A stretch of 64,000 nt of DNA from Streptococcus sp. Marseille-Q5986 (GCF_946902915.1 NZ_CAMPPY010000003.1:186001-250000); one strand, 5' to 3'; shown: positions 19,597 through 30,701, numbered from the stretch's first letter. Numbers and translations: made by a program. Notes: generated from the letters alone by a model not told the origin.

Positions 19597-21882
19597 TTAC
19601 GAGAGTACTTTTAAGACTACGACACTGGTATCATCAATCACATTGGATTCTTTAGAACGACTATTAGACACCAGCATTTCAAGATTTCCTGCATTTTCAA
19701 AGTAGAAGGAAGTTCCTTTCGCATTAAAGACTACCAATAAGTGCTCCGGTCCACCGTGAATTTCGTAAACAATCCACCCACTATTTTCAGCAGCTGTATG
19801 GACGAAGACATGGCGATAGACTTCTTCGTATGTAGGATAAGAGAAGGCACCGGTCTGTGTTTTTAGGCGAATAATTTGGCGAATAAAGTCAATGCTCTCT
19901 TGTCTCTCATTGATTAAATCCCAGTTGACCTGGTTGACACTATCTGGAGCATTGTAACTATTCATAGCCCGTTCTCTATCTACCGCAGTCAGCTCGCCAT
20001 TTTCTCCAGTAGCAAGGAGTTTAGTGCGGCCAAATTCTTGCCCCAACTCTATAAAGGACATCCCTTGCATGAGGATGCTCATCGCTGTTGCTGTCTCAAC
20101 TTGGCGCATAATCTTATCTAAACTGTGATCTGGATGAAGGGTCACCAACAAATCATGCAAGTTATAATTATCATGGGCTTCCACATAGTTAAGGACTTGG
20201 TTTGGGCTAAGATATGAGCCCAATTCTCGACTACCAAGAATAGCTTTGGCTACAATCGGTTCTGTAGCAGCACCACTAACAAATCCTGCCTTGATTGAGC
20301 CATAAACTTCTCCTCCTTTGATGGCATCGCGCTGATCATCGTTGAAAAATCCAATATTTGGCATCTGGCAGGCATTGTCCTTCTTGGCCTTGTCATAAGG
20401 TGCAAGACCTGTCCCCATATCCCAACCTTCTCCATAAGTGAGAATACGCGGATCGACTTCATCAAGTGCCCAACGAATTACCTGCATGGTTTTAATATCG
20501 TGAATTCCCATCAAATCGAAACGGAAACCATCAATATTGTATTCTTTCACCCAATAAAGGAGTGAGTCAATCATATACTTGCGGTACATTTCGTGTTCGC
20601 TTGCGGTTTCATTTCCTACACCTGTGCCATTTTGGAAGGTTCCATCTGGATTCATACGATAGTAATAATCAGGAACAGTTGTTTGGAAAGGAGCATCAAC
20701 CGTTGAAAAGGTATGGTTGTAAACGACATCCATAATGACACCGATTCCTGCATTATGATAAGCCTGAATCATGGTTTTGAGTTCTCGAATAACCTGTCCA
20801 GGATCATCTGGATTACTAGAGAAACTTGTTTCTGGTGCGTTGTAGTTTTGAGGGTCATAACCCCAGTTATAGGTTACATTTCCATCCTCATCATATTCCT
20901 TATGGCGATCAAAGATTGGTTGGAGCTGAACATAATTACAGCCGAGTTCTTTGATATAGTCAAAGGCTGTTGCTTGACCATACTGGTTAACCGTTCCAGT
21001 CTGAGCAGCCCCAAGGAAGGTCCCTCGAAGATTTTCTGGAACTCCAGATGTCGGCGATTTTGTAAAATCACGAATATGCAACTCACAGATAACGGCTTTA
21101 CATGGATTTTCCAAACGCCAAGGAGCCTCTGTCCCATGCTTGACTTCGAACCCTTCTACCTGTCTATCTTGCTGAGAGAGAATGACAGAACGTTTCCCGT
21201 CAGGACTTGTAGCGATAGTGTATGGGTCTCGTATCAAAGTCTGGTGGTGCGGAAACTCAATCTGATACTGATAGGCTTTACCGGCAAGATTTTCATCCAT
21301 GTCTACGCTCCAAACACCAATGGTATTGTACTTATGACTGTATGAATAACTATTCCCACGCTCAAGATTAAAGGTTTTCCAAACCGGCGCGTCGTTGCTT
21401 GTATTTTCATAAACGACCACTTGGACAGCTGTAGCGGTTGGAGCCCAGAGTTTAAAGCTTGTCTGGTAGTCTGAGATACTGTAACCTAACTCTCCTTGGT
21501 ATCCCCAATGATGATCAAAACTTTCACTGTGAAAGGCTTTATCAAAAGCAAACGGGTTTTGATATTTATAGTAAGGACTTGCAATGGCTGGATTTTCAGA
21601 ATAATAGACTGTCTCATCACCATCCAAAATCCAAACCTCAGTCAACAGTGGATAATGGTTAAACCGTAGGAGATAGTCTTTTGTCTTTCCATTTATTTCG
21701 ACAGAAAAGGTCAGAGTATCGAGCCTTTCTGAACTTGTAACTGTAAAGGAGAGTTTTACTCCAAAATAGTCATTTTCATAATACAAATTTTCTTTAATAT
21801 CCGCCTGTTTTCTACTGAATGAACAAACATCATAATCCCCATTTTTTCGGTGAAAATGGATGACTACAGGGTAACTATACAT
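19597..21882 (-). CDS. pulA: Type I pullulanase, cytoplasmic
   Basis: 761 residues with no signal peptide, LPXTG or surface repeats. After an N-terminal beta domain comes a CBM48 (FKLWAPTATAVQVVVYENTS near 143-162), then the GH13 barrel with YNWGYDPQNYNAPE (type I pullulanase signature), DVVYNHT, GFRFDLMG (nucleophile Asp), TYGEGWDMG (acid/base Glu) and VEAHDNYN. It cleaves alpha-1,6 bonds of glycogen or imported branched maltodextrins. It is the last gene of an operon with ligA and dagK, 13 bp after dagK. It differs from the surface pullulanase SpuA of pneumococcus, which is much longer and exported. Confidence 0.95.
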   Translation of the reverse strand: MYSYPVVIHFHRKNGDYDVCSFSRKQADIKENLYYENDYFGVKLSFTVTSSERLDTLTFSVEINGKTKDYLLRFNHYPLLTEVWILDGDETVYYSENPAIASPYYKYQNPFAFDKAFHSESFDHHWGYQGELGYSISDYQTSFKLWAPTATAVQVVVYENTSNDAPVWKTFNLERGNSYSYSHKYNTIGVWSVDMDENLAGKAYQYQIEFPHHQTLIRDPYTIATSPDGKRSVILSQQDRQVEGFEVKHGTEAPWRLENPCKAVICELHIRDFTKSPTSGVPENLRGTFLGAAQTGTVNQYGQATAFDYIKELGCNYVQLQPIFDRHKEYDEDGNVTYNWGYDPQNYNAPETSFSSNPDDPGQVIRELKTMIQAYHNAGIGVIMDVVYNHTFSTVDAPFQTTVPDYYYRMNPDGTFQNGTGVGNETASEHEMYRKYMIDSLLYWVKEYNIDGFRFDLMGIHDIKTMQVIRWALDEVDPRILTYGEGWDMGTGLAPYDKAKKDNACQMPNIGFFNDDQRDAIKGGEVYGSIKAGFVSGAATEPIVAKAILGSRELGSYLSPNQVLNYVEAHDNYNLHDLLVTLHPDHSLDKIMRQVETATAMSILMQGMSFIELGQEFGRTKLLATGENGELTAVDRERAMNSYNAPDSVNQVNWDLINERQESIDFIRQIIRLKTQTGAFSYPTYEEVYRHVFVHTAAENSGWIVYEIHGGPEHLLVVFNAKGTSFYFENAGNLEMLVSNSRSKESNVIDDTSVVVLKVLS

Positions 21883-21895
21883 TTTTTCCTAATTT

Positions 21896-22861
21896 CTAAT
21901 TTAATTCATTTTCTTCCGCGCTGATGGATTCAGCAGCAATTTCATTACGATTGACAAAAAATTCAATGTGGTTATGGCAAACTTCAAGTTCAACTGGCGT
22001 ATCACCACCGTATTCTCCATCTAGATTTAGCATAAAGGGTTCTTCGTCGTCCAAGACCTCTAAACGGAGTTTGCTAGTTTTAAGGTACTCAATATTAACA
22101 TCCGTCACATGCTGACCTCCATTTAGAGCCTGTATTAACAAGGCCAACATCTCAAATAACTTGTCTGTTTTTACCAGAATCAGAGTGAAATTGCCATCAT
22201 CTAACTTGGTATTAGGTGCTAACTGCTCAAAACCACCAATTGAATTGGTCAAGGCGACAAAAATCAATGAGACTTCCCCCTCGAAGACCCCTTGATCATG
22301 TATAATTTTCACTGGTCGAACCTTAGTCTGAGGAAACATTTCAATGCCTTTGGCGACATAGGCAAAATAGCCTAGGTGTGTCTTAACTTCACTGGGTACG
22401 CTATATGTCAACTCTGTCAAGGTACCTGCTGCTGCAATATTGATAAAGTACTTATCGCCAAAAGCGCGTCCAATATCCATTTGAATGATTTGATTTTGTC
22501 CGATAATTTTTGCTGCCTTAACGGGATCTCCAAGTGGAATCTTGAGAGCACGCGCATAGTCATTGGTTGTGCCTGTTGGGATGATAGCTAGTTTGGGACG
22601 ATATTCAAGAGGAGCAACACCGTTGACCACCTCATTAATCGTACCATCGCCTCCCGCAACGATAATCAAATCAAAACCAGCTTTGGCTACTCTCTCAGCT
22701 TCTTTTTGTGCCGAAAGAGGTTCTGGAGTCGTTTGAAAGGCACTGGTTTCATAGCCAATATCTTCCAAAACATCCAGCACTTCTGCTATATTTTTCTTGA
22801 TAATTTCCTGCCCTGAGGTTGGGTTATAAATTAAACGCGCACGTTTTCTTTCTTCTGTCAT
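21896..22861 (-). CDS. Diacylglycerol/lipid kinase family protein (DgkB/YegS-like)
   Basis: About 321 residues. RLIYNPTSGQ near the N terminus, VAGGDGTINEVVNG (nucleotide-binding GGDGT) and IIPTGTTNDYARAL are hallmarks of the DAGK catalytic domain; MLNLDGEYGGDTP is the conserved C-terminal element. DgkB-type enzymes phosphorylate diacylglycerol released during lipoteichoic-acid synthesis and return it to phospholipid synthesis at the membrane. The ATG at 22861 lies one base after the ligA stop and is preferred over an upstream TTG at 22882 inside ligA, although its ribosome site is weak, consistent with translational coupling. Confidence 0.85.
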   Translation of the reverse strand: MTEERKRARLIYNPTSGQEIIKKNIAEVLDVLEDIGYETSAFQTTPEPLSAQKEAERVAKAGFDLIIVAGGDGTINEVVNGVAPLEYRPKLAIIPTGTTNDYARALKIPLGDPVKAAKIIGQNQIIQMDIGRAFGDKYFINIAAAGTLTELTYSVPSEVKTHLGYFAYVAKGIEMFPQTKVRPVKIIHDQGVFEGEVSLIFVALTNSIGGFEQLAPNTKLDDGNFTLILVKTDKLFEMLALLIQALNGGQHVTDVNIEYLKTSKLRLEVLDDEEPFMLNLDGEYGGDTPVELEVCHNHIEFFVNRNEIAAESISAEENELN

Positions 22862-22863
22862 TG

Positions 22864-24837
<1,974 letters not shown>

Positions 24838-24845
24838 TAAAACAA

Positions 24846-24869
24846 GCCCTCCTCACAAACGAGAAGGGC
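24846..24869 (-). terminator. Terminator of the MFS gene
   Basis: GCCCT-CTC pairs with GAG-AGGGC across one mismatch, 6-nt loop, followed on the minus strand by TTGTTTT. It lies just upstream of the ligA promoter. Confidence 0.7.
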
Positions 24870-24914
24870 GGAAAAAATATTTAGTTTGAAATTATTTTTG
24901 AAGTCCAAGCAAAC

Positions 24915-26093
24915 TTATGTCTCTTTTTCAAAACGAGTTCGAACATAAATAAACGATATACAAGACAAGATGATAACACCACTTCCAATTATCAGGAAAG
25001 AAGAGAGATGTACACTTGGCAAGACTGTCATAAATCCTTTTGCAATAGGCATAAATAGAGTAGCTAAGGTAAAAATTGTACTCAGTACTCTCCCAAGAAA
25101 TTCGCTCTCAACCTTGGTTTGTACTTGAGTAAAAAAGTGAATATTAAAAATCGTCATAAACAATTCACAAACTAAATTTCCAGAAAAGGAAAGAAAAGTT
25201 GGCAGTGGTAATCCCATCATAAAAACTCCGACACCTGTCAAAGCCAGTAAAATCAAAAGATTATAAACACTTGCCTTTACTTTGCTAGCTAGAATAGCTC
25301 CCACAATGGAACCAATAGCCCCCATAGTTAAAATACTTGCATAAGCCCCTTCTACCCCGTAAAGTCGATTTGAAAAAGGGAGGAGAAATTCAAAGGCTGC
25401 AAAAAAGAAATTAACGCTGGAAGCCACTAACAGGAGAAAGAAAATCTCTCTTTGATGCCAGATATAGTGCAAGCCATCCTTGATATCCGCAAAAATATCT
25501 TTCTCAGTAAAAGGTTTCTTATCTTGAACCATTGGTTCTTCTTTTGGAAGTAAGGCCACTAGAACAAATGCTATGAAAAAAGTCAAAGCATCTAGTAAGA
25601 GCGTCAGATGGAGACTGGCAAATTGTAAAACGATGAAAGAAAGTACAGGGGAGCTAACACCTACAACCTGCAAAACCAGCTCTAAGCGAGAGTTATAGAT
25701 CACAATCTCATCTTTCTCCACCACTTCAGTTATAATAGCTTTATTGGCTGTACGAGAAAAGGCAAAAGCAACCGCCTGAACAATATTGGCAAAAATCAAG
25801 GCAGCAATCATCAAGCTATCATTTCTGATGAAAGAAATAGCTAAACAGAGAATACCGCAAATCAAGTCCGTCGTCATCAAAATTTTGCGACGCGAAAAGC
25901 GGTCTGAAATCACTCCACCAAAGGGATTGACCAGAATCGATGTAACCAACTCAGAAATTTGATAAATTCCAAGAACAGTCTGTCCTATCGTTCCCATTGA
26001 TGCCAACCAGACACTATTTCCATAATCATAGAGCATATTTCCTATCTTGTTAACAGCTCCACGGCTAATCAACTGTACTGCATAGCGATTCAT
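24915..26093 (-). CDS. Major facilitator superfamily transporter, likely drug exporter
   Basis: 392 residues with about 12 hydrophobic segments. The loop between helices 2 and 3 reads NPFGGVISDRFSRRKILMTTD, the MFS motif A of the MFS-3/DHA3 type found in macrolide and multidrug exporters. Substrate cannot be read from the sequence. It is preceded by its own short promoter region and GAGAGGAG ribosome site and lies directly downstream of an Rgg-type regulator gene, suggesting control by that regulator (inference). Confidence 0.8.
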   Translation of the reverse strand: MNRYAVQLISRGAVNKIGNMLYDYGNSVWLASMGTIGQTVLGIYQISELVTSILVNPFGGVISDRFSRRKILMTTDLICGILCLAISFIRNDSLMIAALIFANIVQAVAFAFSRTANKAIITEVVEKDEIVIYNSRLELVLQVVGVSSPVLSFIVLQFASLHLTLLLDALTFFIAFVLVALLPKEEPMVQDKKPFTEKDIFADIKDGLHYIWHQREIFFLLLVASSVNFFFAAFEFLLPFSNRLYGVEGAYASILTMGAIGSIVGAILASKVKASVYNLLILLALTGVGVFMMGLPLPTFLSFSGNLVCELFMTIFNIHFFTQVQTKVESEFLGRVLSTIFTLATLFMPIAKGFMTVLPSVHLSSFLIIGSGVIILSCISFIYVRTRFEKET

Positions 26094-26172
26094 ATAAAAA
26101 CTCCTCTCAAATTTTGAAACTATTGTATCAAAACCGAAAGGAGCTTTTGATTTTTTCCCTTATTTGGGAAAA

Positions 26173-27036
26173 TTAATCTTTGACAAATTTTTCGTAGTGT
26201 TCCTGATAGTAGGCTACTTGCTCAGGAAGACCTAACACATCAAAAATATGCATGACCTCTTGCATCTGACTACAGCCTTCTGTACACTGTCCTTTTTGGT
26301 ACAAGGCAAAGCCTTTTAGGTAATGTAAAATATTTCGTTCATACAGACTAATGTTTTTGCCAATAATCTTCTCTGTATAAGCCTCGAAATAGCTAGCATT
26401 ATCAAAAGAAGAATGCTCTAAACAATGCTGGTAACAATTAAGGGCCAAAATCAAAACCAATCTCTTATGGCGCCCAATCTCTTGGTAAAATTCTTCCCTC
26501 TCCATAACTTCTCTACCAATCCGTGTGACATAGTCTACATCGTAGAAACTATAGAGATTACCAAAAAGAATCAACTCATACATGGTCCATTCTTCTGTTT
26601 GAAAAAGATAATCTGCTACCTTTTCCAAATCACTCTGACTCATCGTGTAACGAGCATCTCTTTGACAAATCAGACCTTGTAGCAGAATCCAATTCAGCTC
26701 AAAATAGAGGGGATTGGTCGAACTCTTCGCTTTCTTAAGCTGTTCCTTTTGAAGCTTTTGAAAACCAGCAATATCATTTGAGTAGTAAAGCGGAATAATC
26801 TGCGCCATCAAGGCAACATGTTCATGATTTTGAAAATCCCTAGCCTTGTCCATGAAATTTTCAATAGTCACATGAATATTATCCAAAATCTCAAAGAAAC
26901 AAGAAACTGCTAGATCGGACTCCCCAAGCTCAAAGCGAGATAACTGAGAGGTTGAGCAGGACTCGCCTGCAGGCTCCTTTAAAGAATAATTTCCACTTGT
27001 CCGAAATTCACGAAATACTTTTCCAAGATGTTCCAT
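26173..27036 (-). CDS. Rgg/GadR/MutR-family transcriptional regulator
   Basis: About 287 residues from the ATG at 27036 (MEHLGKVFREFR), chosen because AGGTG lies 6 nt upstream; longer frames run back into the ABC-F gene. The N-terminal helix-turn-helix includes ESCSTSQLSRFELGES, the Rgg signature, followed by an all-helical C-terminal domain that in characterised members binds short hydrophobic peptides (SHP) or other signals. It starts 2 bp after the ABC-F stop, so it is likely cotranscribed with it. No small SHP-type gene could be made out beside it. The adjacent MFS gene is a plausible target. Confidence 0.88.
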   Translation of the reverse strand: MEHLGKVFREFRTSGNYSLKEPAGESCSTSQLSRFELGESDLAVSCFFEILDNIHVTIENFMDKARDFQNHEHVALMAQIIPLYYSNDIAGFQKLQKEQLKKAKSSTNPLYFELNWILLQGLICQRDARYTMSQSDLEKVADYLFQTEEWTMYELILFGNLYSFYDVDYVTRIGREVMEREEFYQEIGRHKRLVLILALNCYQHCLEHSSFDNASYFEAYTEKIIGKNISLYERNILHYLKGFALYQKGQCTEGCSQMQEVMHIFDVLGLPEQVAYYQEHYEKFVKD

Positions 27037-27038
27037 CT

Positions 27039-28940
27039 TTACACCTGCTCTGATAATTCTTCCCACTCAAGCATAGCTTCTTCCTGACGGTGGCTGATTT
27101 TGTCCAGTTCAGCCTGCAATTCCATGAGTTTTTCGGCATCGTTTGTTTCCAACATTTGTTCAGAAATGGCTTGGCTTTGACTTTCTAACTCTTCGATTTC
27201 AGCTTCTAGATTTTCGATTTGTCGCATGAGCTTACGGGCTTCTTTTTGACTTTCTTTCTGAGCTTGGTAGTCATTAACTGAACTTGCTTCTTTTGCTTGA
27301 TTGATAGTTGAAACTTCCTCAGTCTGAATCATTTCTACTTCTGCTTTCTTTTCAATATAGTAGTCGTAATCTCCCAAGTAAAGAGTCGAGCCGTTCTCAG
27401 ACAGTTCCAAAACATGAGTGGCGACACGATTGATAAAGTAACGGTCATGGCTGACAAATAACAAAGTCCCATCAAAGTCAATCAAGGCATTTTCCAACAC
27501 TTCCTTGCTATCAATATCCAAGTGGTTGGTTGGCTCGTCAAGGATCAGGAAGTTGTTGTTTTCCATAGACAATTTAGCCAAAAGCAAACGAGCTTTTTCG
27601 CCACCAGACAGCATGCCGACTGATTTTTTAACATCATCTCCTGAGAAAAGGAAGGCCCCAAGACGGTTGCGGATTTCAACTTCTGGTGTCAGATTAAAAT
27701 CATTCCAGAGTTCATCCAGTACAGTATTACTTGGTGTCAGCTTGCTTTGGGTTTGGTCATAGTAACCAACCTCAACATTGGCACCAAAGCGCTTTTCACC
27801 CTTGATAAAAGGAATCCGATTCACGATTGATTTAATAAAAGTTGACTTGCCGATACCATTGGGACCAACGATAGCAACAGCATTCATCTTACGAAGGTCT
27901 AGGTTGATAGGCTCTGACAGTACTTCCCCATCATAGCCAATAGCCGCATTTTCAACAGTCAAAACAACATTGCCCGACGTTTTTTCAGACTGGAAGGTCA
28001 TGTTGGCTGCTTTCTTACCAGCTTCAGGCTTGTCCAAACGCTCCATTTTTTCCAGTTGTTTACGACGAGATTGGGCACGTTTGGTCGTCGAAGCTCGGAC
28101 TAGATTGCGATTGACAAAGTCTTCCAGAGCAGCGATTTCCTTCTGTTGCTTTTCATAGTTTTTTGCCTCAGTAGCTAGCTTTTGCTCCTTCAACTCAACA
28201 AAACGAGAGTAATTTCCCACGTAACGATCCAAGGAATGCTTGGTCAAATCCAGTGTAATCGCCGCAACCTTGTCCAAGAAATAACGGTCGTGACTGACAA
28301 TAATGAGGGCGCCGCTATAATTTACCAAGTAATTCTCTAGCCAGGCTATGGTTTCGATATCCAAGTGGTTGGTTGGTTCGTCCAAGACCAAGAGATTGGG
28401 CTTTTCAAGGAGCATTTTGGCAAGAGCCAGACGAGTATTTTGACCACCAGAAAGCTCGGCAATTTTCATCTGCCACATAGATTCGTCAAACTTGAAACCA
28501 TTCAAAATCGCTCGAATATCAGCTTCGTAGGTAAAACCATCTGCTTGACGAAAATTCTCAGATAAGCGGTCGTAATCGGACATCAGTTTATCCAAATCCT
28601 CACCAGACTTTTCGCCCATCTCCAACTCCATCTGACGAAGTTGCTTCTCAGTCCGACGCAAGTCATCAAAGACATGGAGCATTTCATCATAAATGGTATT
28701 TTCAGACTCAAAACGGCTATCTTGGGCTAGGTAAGACAGAGAAATATCTTTTTTCTTATTGATTTCTCCACTAGTTGGCTCCTCTTCCCCAACCAAAATT
28801 TTTAAAAGAGTAGACTTACCTGCACCATTTTTCCCAACAAGAGCAATTCGGTCTCGTTCATCTACTTGCAGGTTGATATTATCAAAAAGAACCTCTCCTG
28901 CAAAAGATCGTTCAATTTTATTGGCTTGTAAAATAATCAT
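27039..28940 (-). CDS. ABC-F family ribosome-associated ATPase (YdiF-like)
   Basis: 633 residues with two ABC ATPase domains and no membrane segments. Walker A motifs are GKNGAGKST (near residue 37) and GPNGIGKST (near 365); signature motifs are LSGGQNTRLALAK and LSGGEKARLLLAK; both Walker B segments read LVLDEPTNHLD or LILDEPTNHLD. A charged linker joins them, and a C-terminal coiled coil (roughly 540-633) matches the YdiF-type C-terminal domain. ABC-F proteins act on the ribosome, and some confer antibiotic resistance; this long YdiF-like type is usually housekeeping. The start codon lies 6 nt from a -10 box and lacks a ribosome site. Confidence 0.9.
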   Translation of the reverse strand: MIILQANKIERSFAGEVLFDNINLQVDERDRIALVGKNGAGKSTLLKILVGEEEPTSGEINKKKDISLSYLAQDSRFESENTIYDEMLHVFDDLRRTEKQLRQMELEMGEKSGEDLDKLMSDYDRLSENFRQADGFTYEADIRAILNGFKFDESMWQMKIAELSGGQNTRLALAKMLLEKPNLLVLDEPTNHLDIETIAWLENYLVNYSGALIIVSHDRYFLDKVAAITLDLTKHSLDRYVGNYSRFVELKEQKLATEAKNYEKQQKEIAALEDFVNRNLVRASTTKRAQSRRKQLEKMERLDKPEAGKKAANMTFQSEKTSGNVVLTVENAAIGYDGEVLSEPINLDLRKMNAVAIVGPNGIGKSTFIKSIVNRIPFIKGEKRFGANVEVGYYDQTQSKLTPSNTVLDELWNDFNLTPEVEIRNRLGAFLFSGDDVKKSVGMLSGGEKARLLLAKLSMENNNFLILDEPTNHLDIDSKEVLENALIDFDGTLLFVSHDRYFINRVATHVLELSENGSTLYLGDYDYYIEKKAEVEMIQTEEVSTINQAKEASSVNDYQAQKESQKEARKLMRQIENLEAEIEELESQSQAISEQMLETNDAEKLMELQAELDKISHRQEEAMLEWEELSEQV

Positions 28941-28946
28941 ACATCT

Positions 28947-28975
28947 ATTTTACTATCTTTTTCTCTTTTGCACAA
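28947..28975 (-). promoter_or_regulatory. Promoter of the ABC-F gene, implying a leaderless mRNA
   Basis: Minus strand: -35 TTGTGC (28970-28975), 17 bp, -10 TAAAAT (28947-28952), then 6 nt to the ATG at 28940. No Shine-Dalgarno sequence is present. Confidence 0.55.
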
Positions 28976-29058
28976 TTGCAATGAAAAAAGTTTGAGTCAT
29001 AACCCCGGACTATTCATCTTCTTTTTCATTAGAAAGCGTATTGGGCTGTTCTTCTTCC

Positions 29059-29236
29059 AACGCCAAATTGGAAGCTACCAATAGCCTCATTAAGGTCATC
29101 AAACGAAATGCCTTTGGTTTTCATAACTTTGAAAACTTCAAAAAAAGGATTTTCATCGCTCTCAACATCAAAAAAGAAAGGACGAAATTTGTCCTTTCTC
29201 GTTCTTAGCTGACTTCAACCCATTACAGTTGACAAA
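29059..29236 (+). mobile_element. 3' end remnant of an ISL3-family (IS1167-like) insertion sequence
   Basis: Positions 29059-29208 encode the last 49 residues of an ISL3-type transposase (NAKLEATNSLIKVIKRNAFG, then FHNFENFKKRIFIALN and VLSRS, stop TAG at 29206-29208). The following TTCAACCCATTACAGTTGAC resembles the terminal inverted repeat region of IS1167. The 5' portion of the element is missing; bases 28996-29058 carry degenerate sequence without a readable frame. The right end is cut where the IS110 element begins. Confidence 0.8.
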
Positions 29237-29239
29237 CAT

Positions 29240-29410
29240 ACTAAGATTAGTAGTGAGAAAATCTCCGACGGGAGAGAGTACTCACTACTTTTTCTTTATG
29301 TTAAAGTAAAGGTGTCTTGTAAAGTCGTAGGGCTCTTTGGCGCTAGACGTCGCGTATTGAAAATAAAATCACTAAAACACGGAATTATTCAAGACAAAAG
29401 AGGTAATATC
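29240..29410 (+). ncRNA. Structured non-coding leader of the IS110 element, candidate relic bridge RNA
   Basis: A strong hairpin lies at 29249-29289: AGTAGTGAG pairs with CTCACTACT, and inside it TCTCC pairs with GGAGA over a GACG loop. It is followed by T5CTTT and then about 100 nt of further non-coding sequence up to the transposase start. IS110-group elements encode their bridge RNA in this position, so this is a candidate. Alternatively the hairpin is a terminator shielding the transposase from outside transcription. Confidence 0.35.
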
Positions 29411-30583
29411 ATGCCTACAGTATTTGGGATTGATGTGAGTAAGGCAAGTTCTGAAGTGGCAATTTTAGTCAACGGTGAGAAGAGTCATGGCTACACTAGG
29501 CTCAATGACCCCATTAGCTTCAATCGTCTTTTGAACGACTTGAAAACTGTTCATAACCCTGAGATTATATTTGTCTATTCTAGGCGTCTTCGAGCCTTTC
29601 TTGAGGAATACGACTACGCTTATACACAGCTGAATCCTCTGGAAGCTAAGAAGCAATTGGACAGTCTGCGAGTTCGTAAAACAGACAAAATTGACGCTGA
29701 AAAGTTGGCTCATTCTCAGCTTGTGCACAATCGTAAACAAACTTACGTGCATCAACACCTGCGTGATTTAAGTCCTTTCTATCAAAATCATTGTTCGAGC
29801 TAAAAACCGTCTACACAAGGTCTTACAAGTCACCTTTCCTGAATTGGAAAATCTCTTATCCACACCAACTGGAGAGCCATATTGGAATTTAGTGATGGCT
29901 TTTCCATGCAAAGAGTTTGTAGTAAGCCTATCTCAAAGTGAATTGTGGAAAATCGTCCGTCAATCTACCTCCAAACGAATCCCTGAAAAGCCTATTGCTT
30001 ACCTGACTGATAAACTTATAAAACTCGCTAAACAATCTTTTTGTGCGGTCAAGAAAATCTCTCCAATGCTGGAAGAGCTTCGTTTCTATGCTCAAAAATT
30101 GCTTCGTCTTTCTGAACGCAGACAGCTTGTCTTAGATGACATGGTCGCTCTAGCTCAGCCTTTACCAGAGTATGACATCTTACGTTCAATTTCTGGCATC
30201 GCAGAAACCACAGCGACATCTATCATTGGCGAATTGGGAGATATTCGTCGCTTTCAGTCTACCAATCAAAGCAACGCTTTCATTGGCATTGACCTGAGAC
30301 ACTATGAATCTGGGAACTTTCTCGCCAAGCCAAGGAACACATTACTAAACGAGGGAATCCCTCTGCCAAAAAAATCTTGTTCAAGTCCATTCATAACATC
30401 GCTTCAGCTCGTCATACCAATCCCTGCCATATCGCCGACTTTTATGAGAAACGAAAAAGACAAGCAACAATAGCTTCAACCAAGCCACATGCGATTGCCT
30501 CTATACATCGTCTCATTCGAACAATGTATTACCTCATTACGCATAACAAACTTTACGATTACTCTCTGACCCAAAATCGATAA
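29411..30583 (+). pseudogene. IS110-family (DEDD) transposase, degenerate
   Basis: The frame opens MPTVFGIDVSKASSEVAIL, the RuvC-like N terminus with the first catalytic Asp. Where intact relatives have IIFEATGVYSRR the sequence reads IIFVYSRR (near 29573), a four-residue in-frame loss that removes the catalytic Glu. KTDKIDAEKLAHSQ with the other two Asp residues remains. A frameshift near 29790 leads to a TAA at 29801; the right frame resumes at IVRAKNRLHKVLQVTFPELE and runs through SGIAETTATSIIGELGDIRRF (the Tnp-20 domain). A GCCAA duplication at 30324-30333 shifts the frame again; the tail HNIASARHTNPCHIADFYEK continues to 30583. Three lesions: a dead element. Confidence 0.88.
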
Positions 30584-30606
30584 GGCTGTCTATGCCGTAT
30601 TATTAT

Positions 30607-30640
30607 AACACCTTGTTTCAAAAATACCAGATGAGGTGTT
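30607..30640 (+). terminator. Hairpin with T run after the IS110 remnant
   Basis: AACACCT pairs with AGGTGTT around a 20-nt loop, followed by T4-6. It may belong to the IS right end or to the sequence that was interrupted. Confidence 0.5.
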
Positions 30641-30670
30641 TTTTAGCATGGAGCAATAAGTGGTAAAAAT

Positions 30671-30701
30671 AAGACAGTAACCTCAGAATAGCTACTGTCT
30701 T
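30671..30701. terminator. Terminator of the amino-acid ABC transporter operon
   Basis: AAGACAGTA pairs perfectly with TACTGTCTT, flanked by ATTTTTA on the minus-strand side and TCTCTTTTTT on the plus side, so it may act in both directions. Confidence 0.75.

Noticed and set aside
20713..21345. A 210-codon open frame on the plus strand
   Set aside because: It lies wholly antisense to the conserved GH13 domain of pulA and has no recognisable protein features or ribosome site.
29312..29410. An upstream extension of the IS110 transposase
   Set aside because: Intact relatives begin at MPTVFGIDVSK; the upstream frame overlaps the structured leader.
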